A stretch of DNA of 64,000 bases from NCBI GenBank assembly GCA_025642065.1, contig JAODUP010000112.1, positions 434,001-498,000 of the forward strand. Direction: 5' to 3'. The position numbers and the translations under genes were made by a program. Shown piece by piece: positions 63,545 to 64,000 of this stretch. The stretch's first letter is position 1; every line of letters starts with the position of its first letter. Origin of the DNA: Paralvinella palmiformis. Taxonomy: Eukaryota > Annelida > Polychaeta > Terebellida > Alvinellidae. The notes below the pieces were generated by a model. That model made no database searches, was not told where the DNA came from, and saw nothing but the letters and a program-made list of their open reading frames with translations.

Positions 63545-63817
63545 TAGTGACCATATAATAAATATTACAATATCTAGACACTATGTGCCAGTTTGGCAGA
63601 ACAGCGGACTGTAACATAACATGATCCAGGCTTGACTCAGTGCTCATTAGTTGATCATAGTACTGAAATGAAGTGAACTTCAATTTACGTAAACATAAAA
63701 AAGATCATTTTGAATGTACGAGATCCCTAAATAAATTTAAATTATAATAATTTAGTATGAAAACATTGATTTGTTTAATTGTCAGGTGCAAAGCAAGGCT
63801 ACCCGGATGTGTTGTGA
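854..63817 (+). CDS. Whole gene: giant chimeric type I transmembrane receptor, 38 exons (5' end missing)
   Basis: Thirty-eight GT-AG exons on the plus strand join into one reading frame, apart from local lesions noted at individual exons. They end at TGA 63815-63817 and total about 11.15 kb. The product has ShKT, LDLa, FN3, two LDLR-B propellers each followed by EGF, a mucin repeat stalk, Ig x2, FN3 x3, HYR, Sushi, a furin-site module, a GCC2/GCC3 module, one transmembrane helix and a cytoplasmic tail. The first exon here starts in phase 1, so an upstream exon with the signal peptide is required and was not found in 1-853. A surface receptor or endocytic/adhesion role is inferred from the domains. 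The module order matches no family I know. Exon-level confidence is given in the separate entries. Confidence 0.85.
3391..3550 (+). mobile_element. tRNA-derived SINE, family 1
   Basis: The head contains the A-box-like GTGGTCTAGCAGTAACTAG. The B-box region is shortened. The body GTTTCATCTTTGACTTCGC and the tail GTGCACAAAAGTGGCCGTAA end in CATCATGATCATC. It shares this body with eight other copies in the window. Confidence 0.7.
4095..4275 (-). mobile_element. tRNA-derived SINE, family 1 (reverse, well preserved)
   Basis: Read on the minus strand it gives CCGTGGTCTAACAGTAGCAT (A box) and GTTCGAATCTCGGCGTGGGC (B box), then the family body and the GTGCACAAAAGTGGCCGTAA tail. It is one of the best copies for a consensus. 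Confidence 0.78.
5101..5293. repeat. Imperfect inverted repeat (hairpin element)
   Basis: GGTCAAAAGCCCTCTGGCTC at 5101 and the complement of the arm at 5265-5293 (GGTCAAAGGCCCTCTAGGTT) pair across about 190 bp. It is probably a MITE remnant. Confidence 0.5.
7391..7678. mobile_element. hAT-like MITE (CAGGGTTCGCACA ends, CCTTGAAAGTCCTGG repeats)
   Basis: The ends CAGGGTTCGCACA and (complemented) CAGGGTTCATACACA are inverted repeats, and the interior repeats TCCTTGAAAGTCCTGGAATT. Sequences of this type are dispersed in many animal genomes (general knowledge). No matching 8-bp target duplication was found. Confidence 0.6.
8637..8785 (+). mobile_element. tRNA-derived SINE, family 1 (diverged)
   Basis: A diverged head (CGGTGGCCCAGCTGATAGTG) is followed by CATTATCTTTGGAGGTTACT and GTGCATAAAAGTGGTTGTAA, which align with the family body and tail. 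Confidence 0.6.
10651..10830 (+). mobile_element. tRNA-derived SINE, family 1 (diverged)
   Basis: The head is CATGGCCTAACAGGTAGTGT, with B-box-like TTGTTCAAACCTTGG, body GTTTCCTCTTTCACTGTGCC and tail AGCCCATTTAGCCAACCATG, ending in an (AAC)n run. Confidence 0.62.
11909..12064 (+). CDS. Exon 2: second ShKT domain
   Basis: This 156-nt phase 1-1 exon lies between TATTACAG and TCAG|GTGAGT. It encodes a complete six-cysteine ShKT module with the same core as exon 1 (W-x4-G-x-C-x2-NPIWM, then C-x3-C-x2-C). No linker of note is present. Exon 1 (ending in G) joins to AA to give a Glu codon. The 9.8-kb intron before it is the largest in the gene. Confidence 0.88.
12065..14387 (+). other. Intron 2
   Basis: A+T-rich sequence with an (AT)n tract at 13525-13575. 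No exon-like module or recognisable transposon was found. Confidence 0.6.
14388..14570 (+). CDS. Exon 3: third ShKT domain
   Basis: The six-cysteine ShKT module (core W-x4-G-x-C-x2-NPFWM) is followed by a short Pro/Ser/Thr linker. The donor is GAAG|GTAATG. I place the acceptor at CACCAAAAAG|AC (14387) because it follows a pyrimidine-rich stretch and gives the phase 1 start shared by neighbouring exons. The upstream TTTCAG at 14335 would give phase 0. With this choice the exon is 183 nt, a multiple of three. Confidence 0.78.
15260..15400 (+). CDS. Exon 4: LDL receptor class A domain 1
   Basis: The exon is 141 nt, phase 1-1, from TTACTTAG to TCAAG|GTAACT. It encodes a six-cysteine LDLa repeat with the calcium-binding C-terminal signature D-C-E-D-G-S-D-E. 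LDLa repeats bind basic ligands in LDLR/LRP family receptors. The repeat looks complete and functional. Confidence 0.9.
19980..20635 (+). repeat. Minisatellite, about 16 units of 37-42 bp
   Basis: The unit contains GATAGACAGCTGCCTTATTT followed by TGTAGGTGATGTTGTTT. About sixteen copies are recognisable. Units between 20260 and 20500 are nearly identical and those at the edges are diverged, as expected for an array expanding in its centre. Confidence 0.85.
21265..21395 (-). mobile_element. Possible tRNA-derived SINE fragment, family 2 (reverse)
   Basis: The minus strand reads CTATGGCCTCATGTGGGTAG and GGAGGTCAGAGGGTGGAATC, which aligns with the head of the copy at 34485-34710. It is diverged. 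Confidence 0.4.
21697..21825 (+). CDS. Exon 5: LDL receptor class A domain 2
   Basis: This 129-nt phase 1-1 exon runs from CTTTTAACAG to AGCC|GTAAGT. It has six cysteines in LDLa spacing (QYQC, GSC, LLC, VHC and others). The usual SDE acidic box is replaced by SAEDED, so calcium binding may be altered. It is the parent or sister copy of the damaged exon at 26324-26451; the flanking intron sequence is duplicated too. Confidence 0.85.
22395..22548 (+). mobile_element. tRNA-derived SINE, family 1 (5' degraded)
   Basis: From the B-box-like CATTCAAATCTCAGCGTGTG the body GTTTCATCTTTGACTTTGCT and tail TGTGCACAAGAGTGGCCGTA match the family closely. The A-box half is not recognisable. Confidence 0.6.
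23739..23834 (+). CDS. Exon 6: fibronectin type III domain, first half
   Basis: The exon is 96 nt, phase 1-1, from ATATTACAG to ACAG|GTGAGT. It carries FN3 strands A-C, with the conserved Trp in the LSWSES context. It needs the next exon (24440-24625) or its duplicate (27939-28124) to complete the fold. No duplicate of this half is visible in the second copy of the block. Confidence 0.82.
24440..24625 (+). CDS. Exon 7: fibronectin type III domain, second half (copy a)
   Basis: This 186-nt phase 1-1 exon lies between TATTTTCAG and GAAG|GTATGC. It starts with the G-Y-V-V-S-F-Y strand C' motif and includes L-D-P-E-T-E-Y-V-F, the canonical FN3 tyrosine corner. Together with exon 6 it makes one full FN3 domain. 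An equal-length diverged duplicate lies at 27939-28124. Confidence 0.85.
24832..25293 (+). repeat. Recent 231-bp tandem duplication
   Basis: GATCTGGAAGAGATTACATG at 24840 recurs at 25071, and the sequences that follow look the same for the whole period. Shorter copies of the same GCATGTAGATCTGGAAGAG unit lie at 24670-24780. A diverged relative is at 20995-21080, so the unit is a dispersed repeat. Confidence 0.82.
25505..25567 (+). repeat. (TC)n microsatellite
   Basis: A perfect (CT/TC)n run of about 62 bp in the intron between the duplicated FN3 exons. Confidence 0.95.
26324..26451 (+). pseudogene. Exon 8: duplicated LDLa exon with 1-nt deletion (probably non-functional)
   Basis: The acceptor TTTTAACAG, the first four cysteines and the donor region (GTG|GTAAGT) match exon 5. 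The exon is 128 nt instead of 129: AGTGCTGAAGATGAG in exon 5 reads AGTGCGAAGATGAG here. The missing T shifts the frame in the calcium-binding region and makes the exon phase 1-0, so splicing it in would put the following FN3 half out of frame. It may be skipped, decaying, or an assembly error. Confidence 0.75.
27939..28124 (+). CDS. Exon 9: fibronectin type III domain, second half (copy b, possible alternative exon)
   Basis: The exon is 186 nt, phase 1-1, from ATTTTCAG to GCGG|GTATGC, the same length and splice pattern as exon 7. The open frame is intact and keeps the Q-P-E-T-E-Y-V-F tyrosine corner. No matching FN3 first half lies between 26452 and 27938. It can only complete an FN3 fold if exon 6 is spliced directly to it, which preserves frame and the same T-G-Y junction. 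Constitutive inclusion after exon 7 would give half a domain. Confidence 0.7.
28668..29276 (+). CDS. Exon 10: fourth ShKT domain plus Ser/Thr/Ala-rich stalk
   Basis: The acceptor TTTTGTTCCAG gives a phase 1 start, and the exon is 609 nt ending at TCAG|GTTATT in phase 1. The first ~40 residues are a six-cysteine ShKT module (W-A-G-A-G-E-C-E-K-N-V-W-W-M); this copy has V where the others have P in the NP motif. About 160 residues of Ser/Thr/Pro/Ala-rich, cysteine-free mucin-like sequence follow. The donor is weak (GTTATT) and was chosen because it restores phase. Confidence 0.8.
29896..30075 (+). mobile_element. tRNA-derived SINE, family 1
   Basis: It has A box CGTGGTCTAGTTGGTAGCGT, B box GAGTTCAAATCTCAACGTGG, and the full body and tail up to GTGCACAAAAGTAGACATAA. 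It ends about 30 nt before the exon 11 acceptor. Confidence 0.75.
30105..30238 (+). CDS. Exon 11: LDLR class B propeller 1, first blade
   Basis: This 134-nt exon (phase 1 in, phase 0 out) lies between ATTTCAG and ACACAG|GTGAGA. It encodes an I-Y-A-E-A-L-D-G-S-I strand pair ending in V-A-V-G-Y-D-P-V-T-Q, the typical start of an LDLR YWTD blade. The next exon continues with the N-V-Y-W-S-D motif. Confidence 0.82.
30318..30455 (+). mobile_element. tRNA-derived SINE, family 1 (3' truncated)
   Basis: The head TGTCTCCATAGCTGAACTGG, B-box-like TGGTTCAAAAAC and body TCTGAAGGTTGTTTCATCTT are present. The match stops after TTGGCCAATTTA. Confidence 0.55.
31626..31740 (+). CDS. Exon 12: LDLR class B propeller 1, YWSD blade
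   Basis: The exon is 115 nt (phase 0 in, phase 1 out) from TTATTCAG to GAAG|GTACAT. It starts with the diagnostic N-V-Y-W-S-D and the I-Y-R-H strand of an LDLR class B repeat. Confidence 0.86.
32124..32304 (+). CDS. Exon 13: LDLR class B propeller 1, blade
   Basis: This 181-nt exon (phase 1 in, phase 2 out) runs from CCTTTAG to AATGG|GTAGGT. It reads G-I-A-L-D-S-D-N-Q-H-L-Y-F, a blade start in which the YWTD core is degenerate, and ends with a second blade start, S-P-R-G-L-W-V-D. Confidence 0.83.
32548..32857. mobile_element. Small TIR element with internal AATTCC repeats
   Basis: The left end CAGACATGGGGTTAATTCC and the complemented right end CAGACATGGGGTCAATTCA are inverted repeats. The interior is a degenerate array of ATCAATTCCAATTT-like units. 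No target-site duplication is clear and there is no coding frame. Confidence 0.6.
33126..34167. mobile_element. mariner/pogo-like MITE, about 1.04 kb
   Basis: The left end CCTGTATATACTCGCATATA and the complemented right end CCATATATACTCGCGTATAA are terminal inverted repeats, with TA on both outer sides. A TATACTCGCGTATAAGTCGA-type motif is known from small TA-inserting elements. The inside contains (CA)n tracts and internal duplications (e.g. near 33600-33680 and 33840-33920) but no transposase frame. Confidence 0.7.
34485..34710 (-). mobile_element. tRNA-derived SINE, family 2 (reverse)
   Basis: On the minus strand TTTATGGCCTAGTGGGTAAG is A-box-like and GGAGGTTCGAATTCCTGCTG is B-box-like. 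The body continues with TGTGGCACTGTAGCAGGGGG. A related minus-strand copy may lie at 21265-21395. Confidence 0.55.
34804..35039 (+). CDS. Exon 14: LDLR class B propeller 1, YTD blade with a frame disruption
   Basis: The acceptor TTTCAG gives a phase 2 start with M-L-F-Y-T-D-I-G-D-G-K-V, a clear LDLR class B core. The frame meets TGA at 34961-34963. After that the homologous sequence (G-L-Y-K-T-D-I-Y-G-E-N-W) continues one base out of register to AAAG|GTGTGT. The exon is 236 nt where phases predict 235, so there is one extra base, probably a G in GGCGG near 34953-34957. An assembly error or a disabling mutation would both explain it. Confidence 0.75.
35264..35426 (+). CDS. Exon 15: LDLR class B propeller 1, last blade
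   Basis: This 163-nt exon (phase 0 in, phase 1 out) lies between CTGTTTCAG and AACAG|GTCAGT. It encodes the V-P-F-A-I-T-L-S-G-S-M-L-Y-I-T-E-W closing blade seen just before the EGF in LDLR/LRP propellers. It ends in Q-D-K-T-G and joins the EGF exon. Confidence 0.85.
35597..35770 (+). mobile_element. tRNA-derived SINE, family 1
   Basis: The head is CATCTCCATGGTCTAACTAG, the B box GTGTTCAAACCCACGTTGTG, the body CATTACCTTTGAGGCGACTT and the tail ATGTGTGCAGAAGTGGCCAT. Confidence 0.65.
36543..36668 (+). CDS. Exon 16: EGF-like domain after propeller 1
   Basis: The exon is 126 nt, phase 1-1, from TTTGTAG to CAGA|GTAAGT. It has six cysteines in EGF order (C-x4-C-x3-C-x8-C-x-C, then a last C after a D-G-L-S turn). 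An EGF packed behind a six-bladed LDLR-B propeller is the standard arrangement in LDLR and LRP proteins. Confidence 0.86.
37272..37437 (+). CDS. Exon 17: LDLR class B propeller 2, first blade
   Basis: This 166-nt exon (phase 1 in, phase 2 out) runs from TTAATTTCAG to AATAG|GTATTA. It shows a blade start, Y-M-L-V-A-D-A-N-T-V, and a second blade core, G-T-I-Y-Y-T-D-T. Confidence 0.84.
37575..37790 (+). mobile_element. tRNA-derived SINE, family 1 (well preserved, (CAT)n tail)
   Basis: A box TCGTGGTCTAACAGTAGTGC, B box TGTTCGAACCTAGGCGTGGG, body GACTTCGCTTCATGACCTTC and tail GTGCACAAAAGTGGCTGTAA run into a (CAT)n microsatellite. This is the best plus-strand copy. Confidence 0.78.
38548..38775 (+). 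CDS. Exon 18: LDLR class B propeller 2, central blades
   Basis: The exon is 228 nt (phase 2 in, phase 2 out) from TTTTACTAG to AATGA|GTATGC. It encodes I-D-G-L-A-Y-N, then T-M-L-Y-W-T-T-Y-A-D-G-S-I, and then N-P-R-D-I-V-L-D-V, typical alternating LDLR class B signatures. Confidence 0.85.
38898..39106 (+). CDS. Exon 19: LDLR class B propeller 2, YWTE blade
   Basis: The exon is 209 nt (phase 2 in, phase 1 out) from GTGGTAG to CCTG|GTAAGT. It starts with Y-M-Y-W-T-E-L-G-D and continues with V-M-R-S-Y-L-N-G-S-E-K and the next blade start, S-P-N-G-L-Y-L-D. The intron before it is only 122 nt. Confidence 0.87.
39538..39621 (+). repeat. (AC)n microsatellite
   Basis: A near-perfect (CA)n run of over 80 bp in the intron between exons 19 and 20. 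Confidence 0.95.
40067..40264 (+). CDS. Exon 20: LDLR class B propeller 2, last blade
   Basis: This 198-nt phase 1-1 exon lies between GTTTCAG and CCTG|GTATGT. It encodes Y-G-I-Y-V-H-G-S-V-L-Y-F-T-D-W, the closing blade before the second EGF. Confidence 0.86.
40684..40803 (+). CDS. Exon 21: EGF-like domain after propeller 2
   Basis: The exon is 120 nt, phase 1-1, from GGTCACAG to GATG|GTAAGA. Its six cysteines in EGF order (C-x4-C-x3-C-x8-C-x-C, last C after A-D-G-L-T) mirror exon 16, which indicates that the propeller-EGF unit is present twice. Confidence 0.87.
41012..41115 (+). CDS. Possible alternative terminal exon: hydrophobic stretch and basic tail
   Basis: After TTGGGCATTTTGACAG the phase 1 frame from exon 21 would read A-L-G-V-A-C-Y-L-C-V-D-D-S-C-R and a lysine-rich end, stopping at 41113-41115. 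A GTGAGT donor overlaps the stop. The upstream frame is hydrophobic but comes from (GTTT)n-like DNA. If used, it would give a protein truncated after the second propeller-EGF. The hydrophobic part after the acceptor (~10 residues) is too short for a sure membrane helix. This is inference only. Confidence 0.2.
41555..41690 (+). mobile_element. Possible tRNA-derived SINE fragment
   Basis: A-box-like TTATGGCTTAGTCAGTAATG and B-box-like CTTGGTTCGAAGCCACC are spaced as in tRNA-derived SINE heads. The body does not match families 1 or 2. Confidence 0.35.
42252..45005 (+). CDS. Exon 22: giant mucin-like exon with a Thr/Pro tandem repeat array
   Basis: The exon is 2,754 nt (918 x 3) with phase 1 at both ends: acceptor AAACTAG at 42251 and donor ACAG|GTAAAT. 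Positions 42660-44510 hold about sixteen copies of a Thr/Pro-rich unit in long (~42 aa) and short (~30 aa) forms, with core TAQETSVMPNLTKAPE, an N-L-T sequon and no cysteine. A non-repeat Ser/Thr-rich tail follows. Two frame disruptions occur. Near 43818 one C is missing (ACAACCTAA, elsewhere ACAACCCTAA), which creates a stop at 43820. Near 44640 there is one extra base, which restores the original frame. The array would act as a long O-glycosylated spacer. Confidence 0.78.
45899..46015 (+). CDS. Exon 23: immunoglobulin domain 1, first half
   Basis: This 117-nt phase 1-1 exon runs from CGTTTTAG to AAAG|GTATAA. It has G-R-N-V-T-L-R-C (strand B cysteine) and V-S-W-L-K (strand C tryptophan), typical of an I-set Ig domain. 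The second half is on the next exon. Confidence 0.86.
46172..46345 (+). CDS. Exon 24: immunoglobulin domain 1, second half
   Basis: The exon is 174 nt, phase 1-1, from TTTACAG to CTAG|GTAAGT. It carries the D-S-G-Y-Y-V-C strand F motif and a closing G strand, and completes the Ig fold begun in exon 23. Confidence 0.86.
46346..47607 (+). other. Intron 24
   Basis: It contains (TAA)n followed by AATCTTTATTTCAG-like text at 46750-46800, which looks like the reversed 3' end of a retroposon, and the tRNA-Met-like SINE at 47255-47592. Confidence 0.5.
47255..47592 (+). mobile_element. tRNA-Met-like SINE with (ATT)n tail
   Basis: The head resembles a tRNA with an A box (TAGCACAGTTAGTTAGAGCA), a CAT anticodon-like triplet in GACTCATACCTGAAGG, and a B box (GGTTCGAGGCTCC). 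The acceptor stem does not pair well, so it is not a functional tRNA. A ~250-bp body follows, ending GAGTGCTGTATAAATGTTAC and (ATT)n. It stops just before the exon 25 acceptor. Confidence 0.7.
47608..47892 (+). CDS. Exon 25: immunoglobulin domain 2
   Basis: This single 285-nt phase 1-1 exon runs from GTTTTAG to CAAG|GTCATT. It has the strand C tryptophan (I-S-W-Y-H) and a strand F motif, A-G-A-Y-R-C. The strand B position expected to be cysteine reads M-F-D-L, so the canonical intradomain disulfide is missing. The donor GTCATT is weak but conserves phase. Confidence 0.82.
48306..48446 (+). CDS. Exon 26: FN3 domain 2, first half
   Basis: The exon is 141 nt, phase 1-1, from CTGAACAG to AGAG|GTAAGT. 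It starts with P-D-R-P and has the D-L-T-W-T-P tryptophan motif and I-T-G-Y-I-I-E of FN3 strands A-C'. Confidence 0.87.
48447..50090 (+). other. Intron 26
   Basis: It contains (ATT)n at 48515-48540 and degenerate repeat-like text; no exon module was found. Confidence 0.55.
50091..50273 (+). CDS. Exon 27: FN3 domain 2, second half
   Basis: This 183-nt phase 1-1 exon runs from GCTTACAG to TTAG|GTAAAT. It contains Y-T-V-T-D-L, the Y-Y-E-F-R-V-K-A-K-N tyrosine corner and the V-G-I-G-A-A-S loop, and completes the FN3 domain of exon 26. Confidence 0.87.
50643..51563 (+). CDS. Exon 28: FN3 domains 3 and 4 plus Thr-rich stalk
   Basis: The exon is 921 nt, phase 1-1, from CATTTAAG to CCCT|GTAAGT. Residues ~1-97 form an FN3 domain (Y-I-T-W-D-Q, L-G-Y-I-I-R-Y, Y-D-V-S-V-A-A-Y). 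Residues ~98-198 form a second one (V-S-W-L-P-P-D, I-A-G-Y-K-V, Y-E-I-R-V-T-A-Y). About 105 Thr-rich residues follow. The other FN3 domains here are split by introns; this exon carries two unsplit. The Ig-Ig-FN3-FN3-FN3 string resembles DCC/contactin-type receptors in layout. Third-position use is more G/C-rich than in most other exons. Confidence 0.9.
52709..52954 (+). CDS. Exon 29: HYR (hyalin repeat) domain
   Basis: This 246-nt phase 1-1 exon runs from TCCAACAG to CAAG|GTGTGT. It shows the HYR pattern: F-V-H-C-P, a V-x-W-W-R-D-P strand, D-Y-Y-G-G-P, P-G-S-K-F-A-V-G-S-T-Q-V-I-Y, and D-T-R-G-V-N-A-T-C-T-F-K-V. HYR is an Ig-like adhesion module often found next to Sushi domains, as it is here. 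Confidence 0.87.
53035..53405 (+). repeat. Degenerate TAATGATAGTGTTAGGG repeat region
   Basis: Irregular repeats of GTAATGATAGTGTTAGGG-like text fill the intron after the HYR exon. It is a degenerate minisatellite, not a telomere array. Confidence 0.6.
53638..53832 (+). CDS. Exon 30: Sushi/CCP-like domain
   Basis: The exon is 195 nt, phase 1-1, from TTCTTCAG to ATCA|GTGAGT. It has the complement-control pattern N-G-Y-M-R-C, Y-x-C-x-C-x-C-N-T-G-Y-Q-L, and then G-W-A-P before the last cysteine. It has seven cysteines where classical Sushi domains have four, so the C-H-C-Q-C cluster is unusual. Confidence 0.84.
54733..55006 (+). CDS. Exon 31: unknown module with furin-like site, first half
   Basis: This 274-nt exon (phase 1 in, phase 2 out) runs from CTATACAG to CAGAG|GTATTT. 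It begins with hydrophobic I-K-L-A-F-V-G and has an amphipathic helix-like stretch (D-R-F-K-T-V-F-L-R-Q-I), three further cysteines, and then R-Q-K-R followed by A-T-A-D, a furin-type R-x-K-R processing site. A beta-strand-like V-I-V-D-I-P-V-F follows. I do not recognise the domain; a SEA-like fold is only a guess. The frame stays open past the donor into low-complexity (AC)n/(TC)n DNA, which is not coding. Confidence 0.8.
55143..55460 (+). repeat. (AC)n followed by (TCTG/TCTA)n low-complexity tract
   Basis: (CA)n at 55143-55205 is followed by a long pyrimidine tract of TCTCTCTGTCTATC units and then TCCATCCA units. The open frames here are low-complexity artefacts downstream of the exon 31 donor. 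Confidence 0.9.
55873..56054 (+). CDS. Exon 32: unknown module, second half, leading into the Cys-rich module
   Basis: The exon is 182 nt (phase 2 in, phase 1 out) from CATTCCTCAG to TGTG|GTATGT. It encodes a predicted helical, charged stretch (E-M-S-K-L-I-E-D-R-K-M-V-L-E-E-L-F), then C-P-T-G-W-A-N-K-G-Y-Q-C, which leads into the GCC2/GCC3 repeat of exon 33. With exon 31 it forms one phase 1-1 unit. Confidence 0.82.
56055..57360 (+). other. Intron 32, with a probable TIR element
   Basis: ACCGTAGGTCCCAGCCATTA at 56114 and the complement of GGCTTAATGGACGGTACTAC near 56957-56990 share a CATTAAGCC core as diverged inverted ends. They suggest a non-autonomous element of about 0.87 kb. (AC)n, (GT)n and (AT)n tracts follow at 57080-57270. 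Confidence 0.4.
57361..57513 (+). CDS. Exon 33: GCC2/GCC3 (ephrin-receptor-like) cysteine-rich module
   Basis: This 153-nt phase 1-1 exon follows a (T)12 pyrimidine tract, TTGTCTTCAG, and ends at CAAT|GTAAGT. Its pattern C-P-S-G-T-Y, C-E-L-C-x2-G-N-Y-Q, S-C-K-S-C-P-D-G matches the ephrin-receptor-like/GCC2_GCC3 repeat. It is the last extracellular domain before the membrane. Confidence 0.88.
57514..59933 (+). other. Intron 33
   Basis: It contains (AT)n at 57692-57730 and 57785-57805, (AAT)n near 57880, and the (GTGA)n array. SINE-like B-box text (TTAGTTCGAACCGG at 58710) hints at a degraded SINE. No exon is seen. Confidence 0.5.
59452..59625 (+). repeat. (GTGA)n microsatellite, about 43 units
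   Basis: An essentially perfect tetranucleotide array of about 172 bp. A shorter (GTGA)n array lies at 26175-26235. It produces an artefactual open frame on the minus strand. Confidence 0.95.
59934..60132 (+). CDS. Exon 34: juxtamembrane linker, transmembrane helix and start of cytoplasmic tail
   Basis: The exon is 199 nt (phase 1 in, phase 2 out) from TATTACAG to ACAAA|GTAAGT. A Pro/Ser/Gly linker is followed by about 27 hydrophobic residues (A-T-V-I-I-I-V-I-A-V-I-G-G through A-G-V-A-V). A stop-transfer R-N-T-C-Q-R-R-R comes next, which gives type I topology. The Cys four residues into the cytosolic side could be palmitoylated (inference). Confidence 0.92.
60594..60677 (+). CDS. Exon 35: cytoplasmic tail with YXXPhi motif
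   Basis: This 84-nt exon (phase 2 in, phase 2 out) runs from TATCACAG to ACCAG|GTTTCA. It encodes D-V-Y-T-Y-G-M-F-Y-P-R, which contains Y-G-M-F, a tyrosine-based YXXPhi endocytic signal. It is supported by phase on both sides; the donor GTTTCA is weak. Confidence 0.75.
60678..62732 (+). other. Intron 35
   Basis: A+T-rich sequence with (AT)n/(AG)n at 62366-62425. Open frames here have no splice-phase or domain support. Confidence 0.55.
62733..62848 (+). CDS. Exon 36: cytoplasmic tail with YTNI motif
   Basis: The exon is 116 nt (phase 2 in, phase 1 out) from ATTTACAG to AGTTG|GTAAGT. It encodes Q-Q-Y-T-N-I-A-Y-T-G. Y-T-N-I fits both YXXPhi and the Y-x-N consensus for Grb2-type SH2 domains. 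The rest is polar and probably disordered. Confidence 0.82.
63140..63244 (+). CDS. Exon 37: cytoplasmic tail
   Basis: This 105-nt phase 1-1 exon runs from CTATTTCCAG to CTTA|GTAAGT. It is Ser-rich (S-S-V-S-Q-V-S-Q-G-S), then T-R-R-S-P-L-A-Y-N-A-E-V. The R-R-S-P may be a kinase site. The last 40 nt and the donor are repeated 228 bp downstream. Confidence 0.82.
63433..63482 (+). repeat. Duplicated 3' end of exon 37 with donor site
   Basis: Positions 63205-63254 (end of exon 37 and its GTAAGT donor) recur 228 bp downstream with few differences. The copy is preceded by CACAG, but reading it in phase 1 gives an immediate stop, so it is a dead fragment. Confidence 0.85.
63485..63542 (+). repeat. 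(GT)n microsatellite
   Basis: A perfect (TG)n run of about 58 bp in the last intron. Confidence 0.95.
63786..63817 (+). CDS. Exon 38: terminal exon with stop codon
   Basis: The acceptor TTTAATTGTCAG gives a phase 1 start. The frame reads nine codons after the junction Ser and stops at TGA 63815-63817. The C-terminus is Y-P-D-V-L. D at position -2 with L at the end fits a class III PDZ ligand (x-D/E-x-Phi). The 3' UTR continues to the window end; no AATAAA signal is seen before 64000. Confidence 0.72.
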
Positions 63818-64000
63818 TGGTAATTTAATTTCATTTTATTTCATCATCAGACCAGGCCTAAAACATTACCACAAGATGTCAGCTTGATACATTTGGTTGC
63901 CAAGTGACACACTTAATTTAGTCATTGTTTAATGTCCGGTGTTTATCTGGAGGCGAGAATGGCTGTCCATCGAGTCGTACCAATTCTGGATGGGAAATTG

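Noticed and set aside
1..64000. CRISPR arrays, operons, bacterial promoters or terminators
   Set aside because: The DNA is clearly animal nuclear sequence; the direct repeats are microsatellites, minisatellites or coding mucin repeats.

Overview
The window is nuclear DNA of a multicellular animal. It is A+T-rich and holds intron-rich genes with GT-AG boundaries, many long (AT)n, (AC)n, (TC)n and (GTGA)n microsatellites, tRNA-derived SINEs and small inverted-repeat transposons. The domain set (ShKT, LDLa, LDLR class B, HYR, Sushi, mucin-like repeats) suggests a marine invertebrate such as a lophotrochozoan or invertebrate deuterostome. Nothing in the sequence fixes the phylum.

One plus-strand gene explains almost all coding signal. 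I reconstruct 38 exons from 854 to a stop codon at 63815-63817, about 11.15 kb of coding sequence (roughly 3,700 residues). The start codon and signal peptide are not visible and should lie left of the window. Every boundary was checked by reading frame. Nearly all extracellular modules sit on exons, or exon groups, that begin and end in phase 1, which is the signature of exon shuffling.

The modules run in this order: ShKT + Ser/Thr-rich stalk (854-2152); ShKT (11909-12064); ShKT (14388-14570); LDLa (15260-15400); LDLa (21697-21825); FN3 split over 23739-23834 and 24440-24625; a tandem copy of the LDLa/FN3 block with a damaged LDLa and only the second FN3 half (26324-28124); ShKT + Ser/Thr-rich stalk (28668-29276); first LDLR-B propeller (30105-35426) and EGF (36543-36668); second propeller (37272-40264) and EGF (40684-40803); a giant Thr/Pro repeat mucin exon (42252-45005); two Ig domains (45899-47892); three FN3 domains and a Thr-rich stalk (48306-51563); HYR (52709-52954); Sushi (53638-53832); a two-exon module with a furin-like RQKR site (54733-56054); a GCC2/GCC3 (ephrin-receptor-like) Cys module (57361-57513); a transmembrane helix (59934-60132); and a cytoplasmic tail of about 127 residues with YXXPhi and YxN motifs and a C-terminal PDZ-ligand-like end (60594-63817). 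It reads as a very large type I surface receptor that joins LRP-like ligand-binding propellers, neural-receptor-like Ig/FN3 repeats, complement-like modules and mucin spacers. I do not recognise a named orthologue.

Three exons carry frame disruptions: one in the duplicated LDLa, one in the first propeller, and two compensating indels in the mucin exon. They may be assembly errors, allelic lesions or the start of decay. Introns hold at least nine copies of one tRNA-derived SINE, members of other SINE families, two pogo/mariner-like MITEs with TA target sites, two further TIR elements, a 16-unit minisatellite, a 231-bp tandem duplication and many microsatellites.
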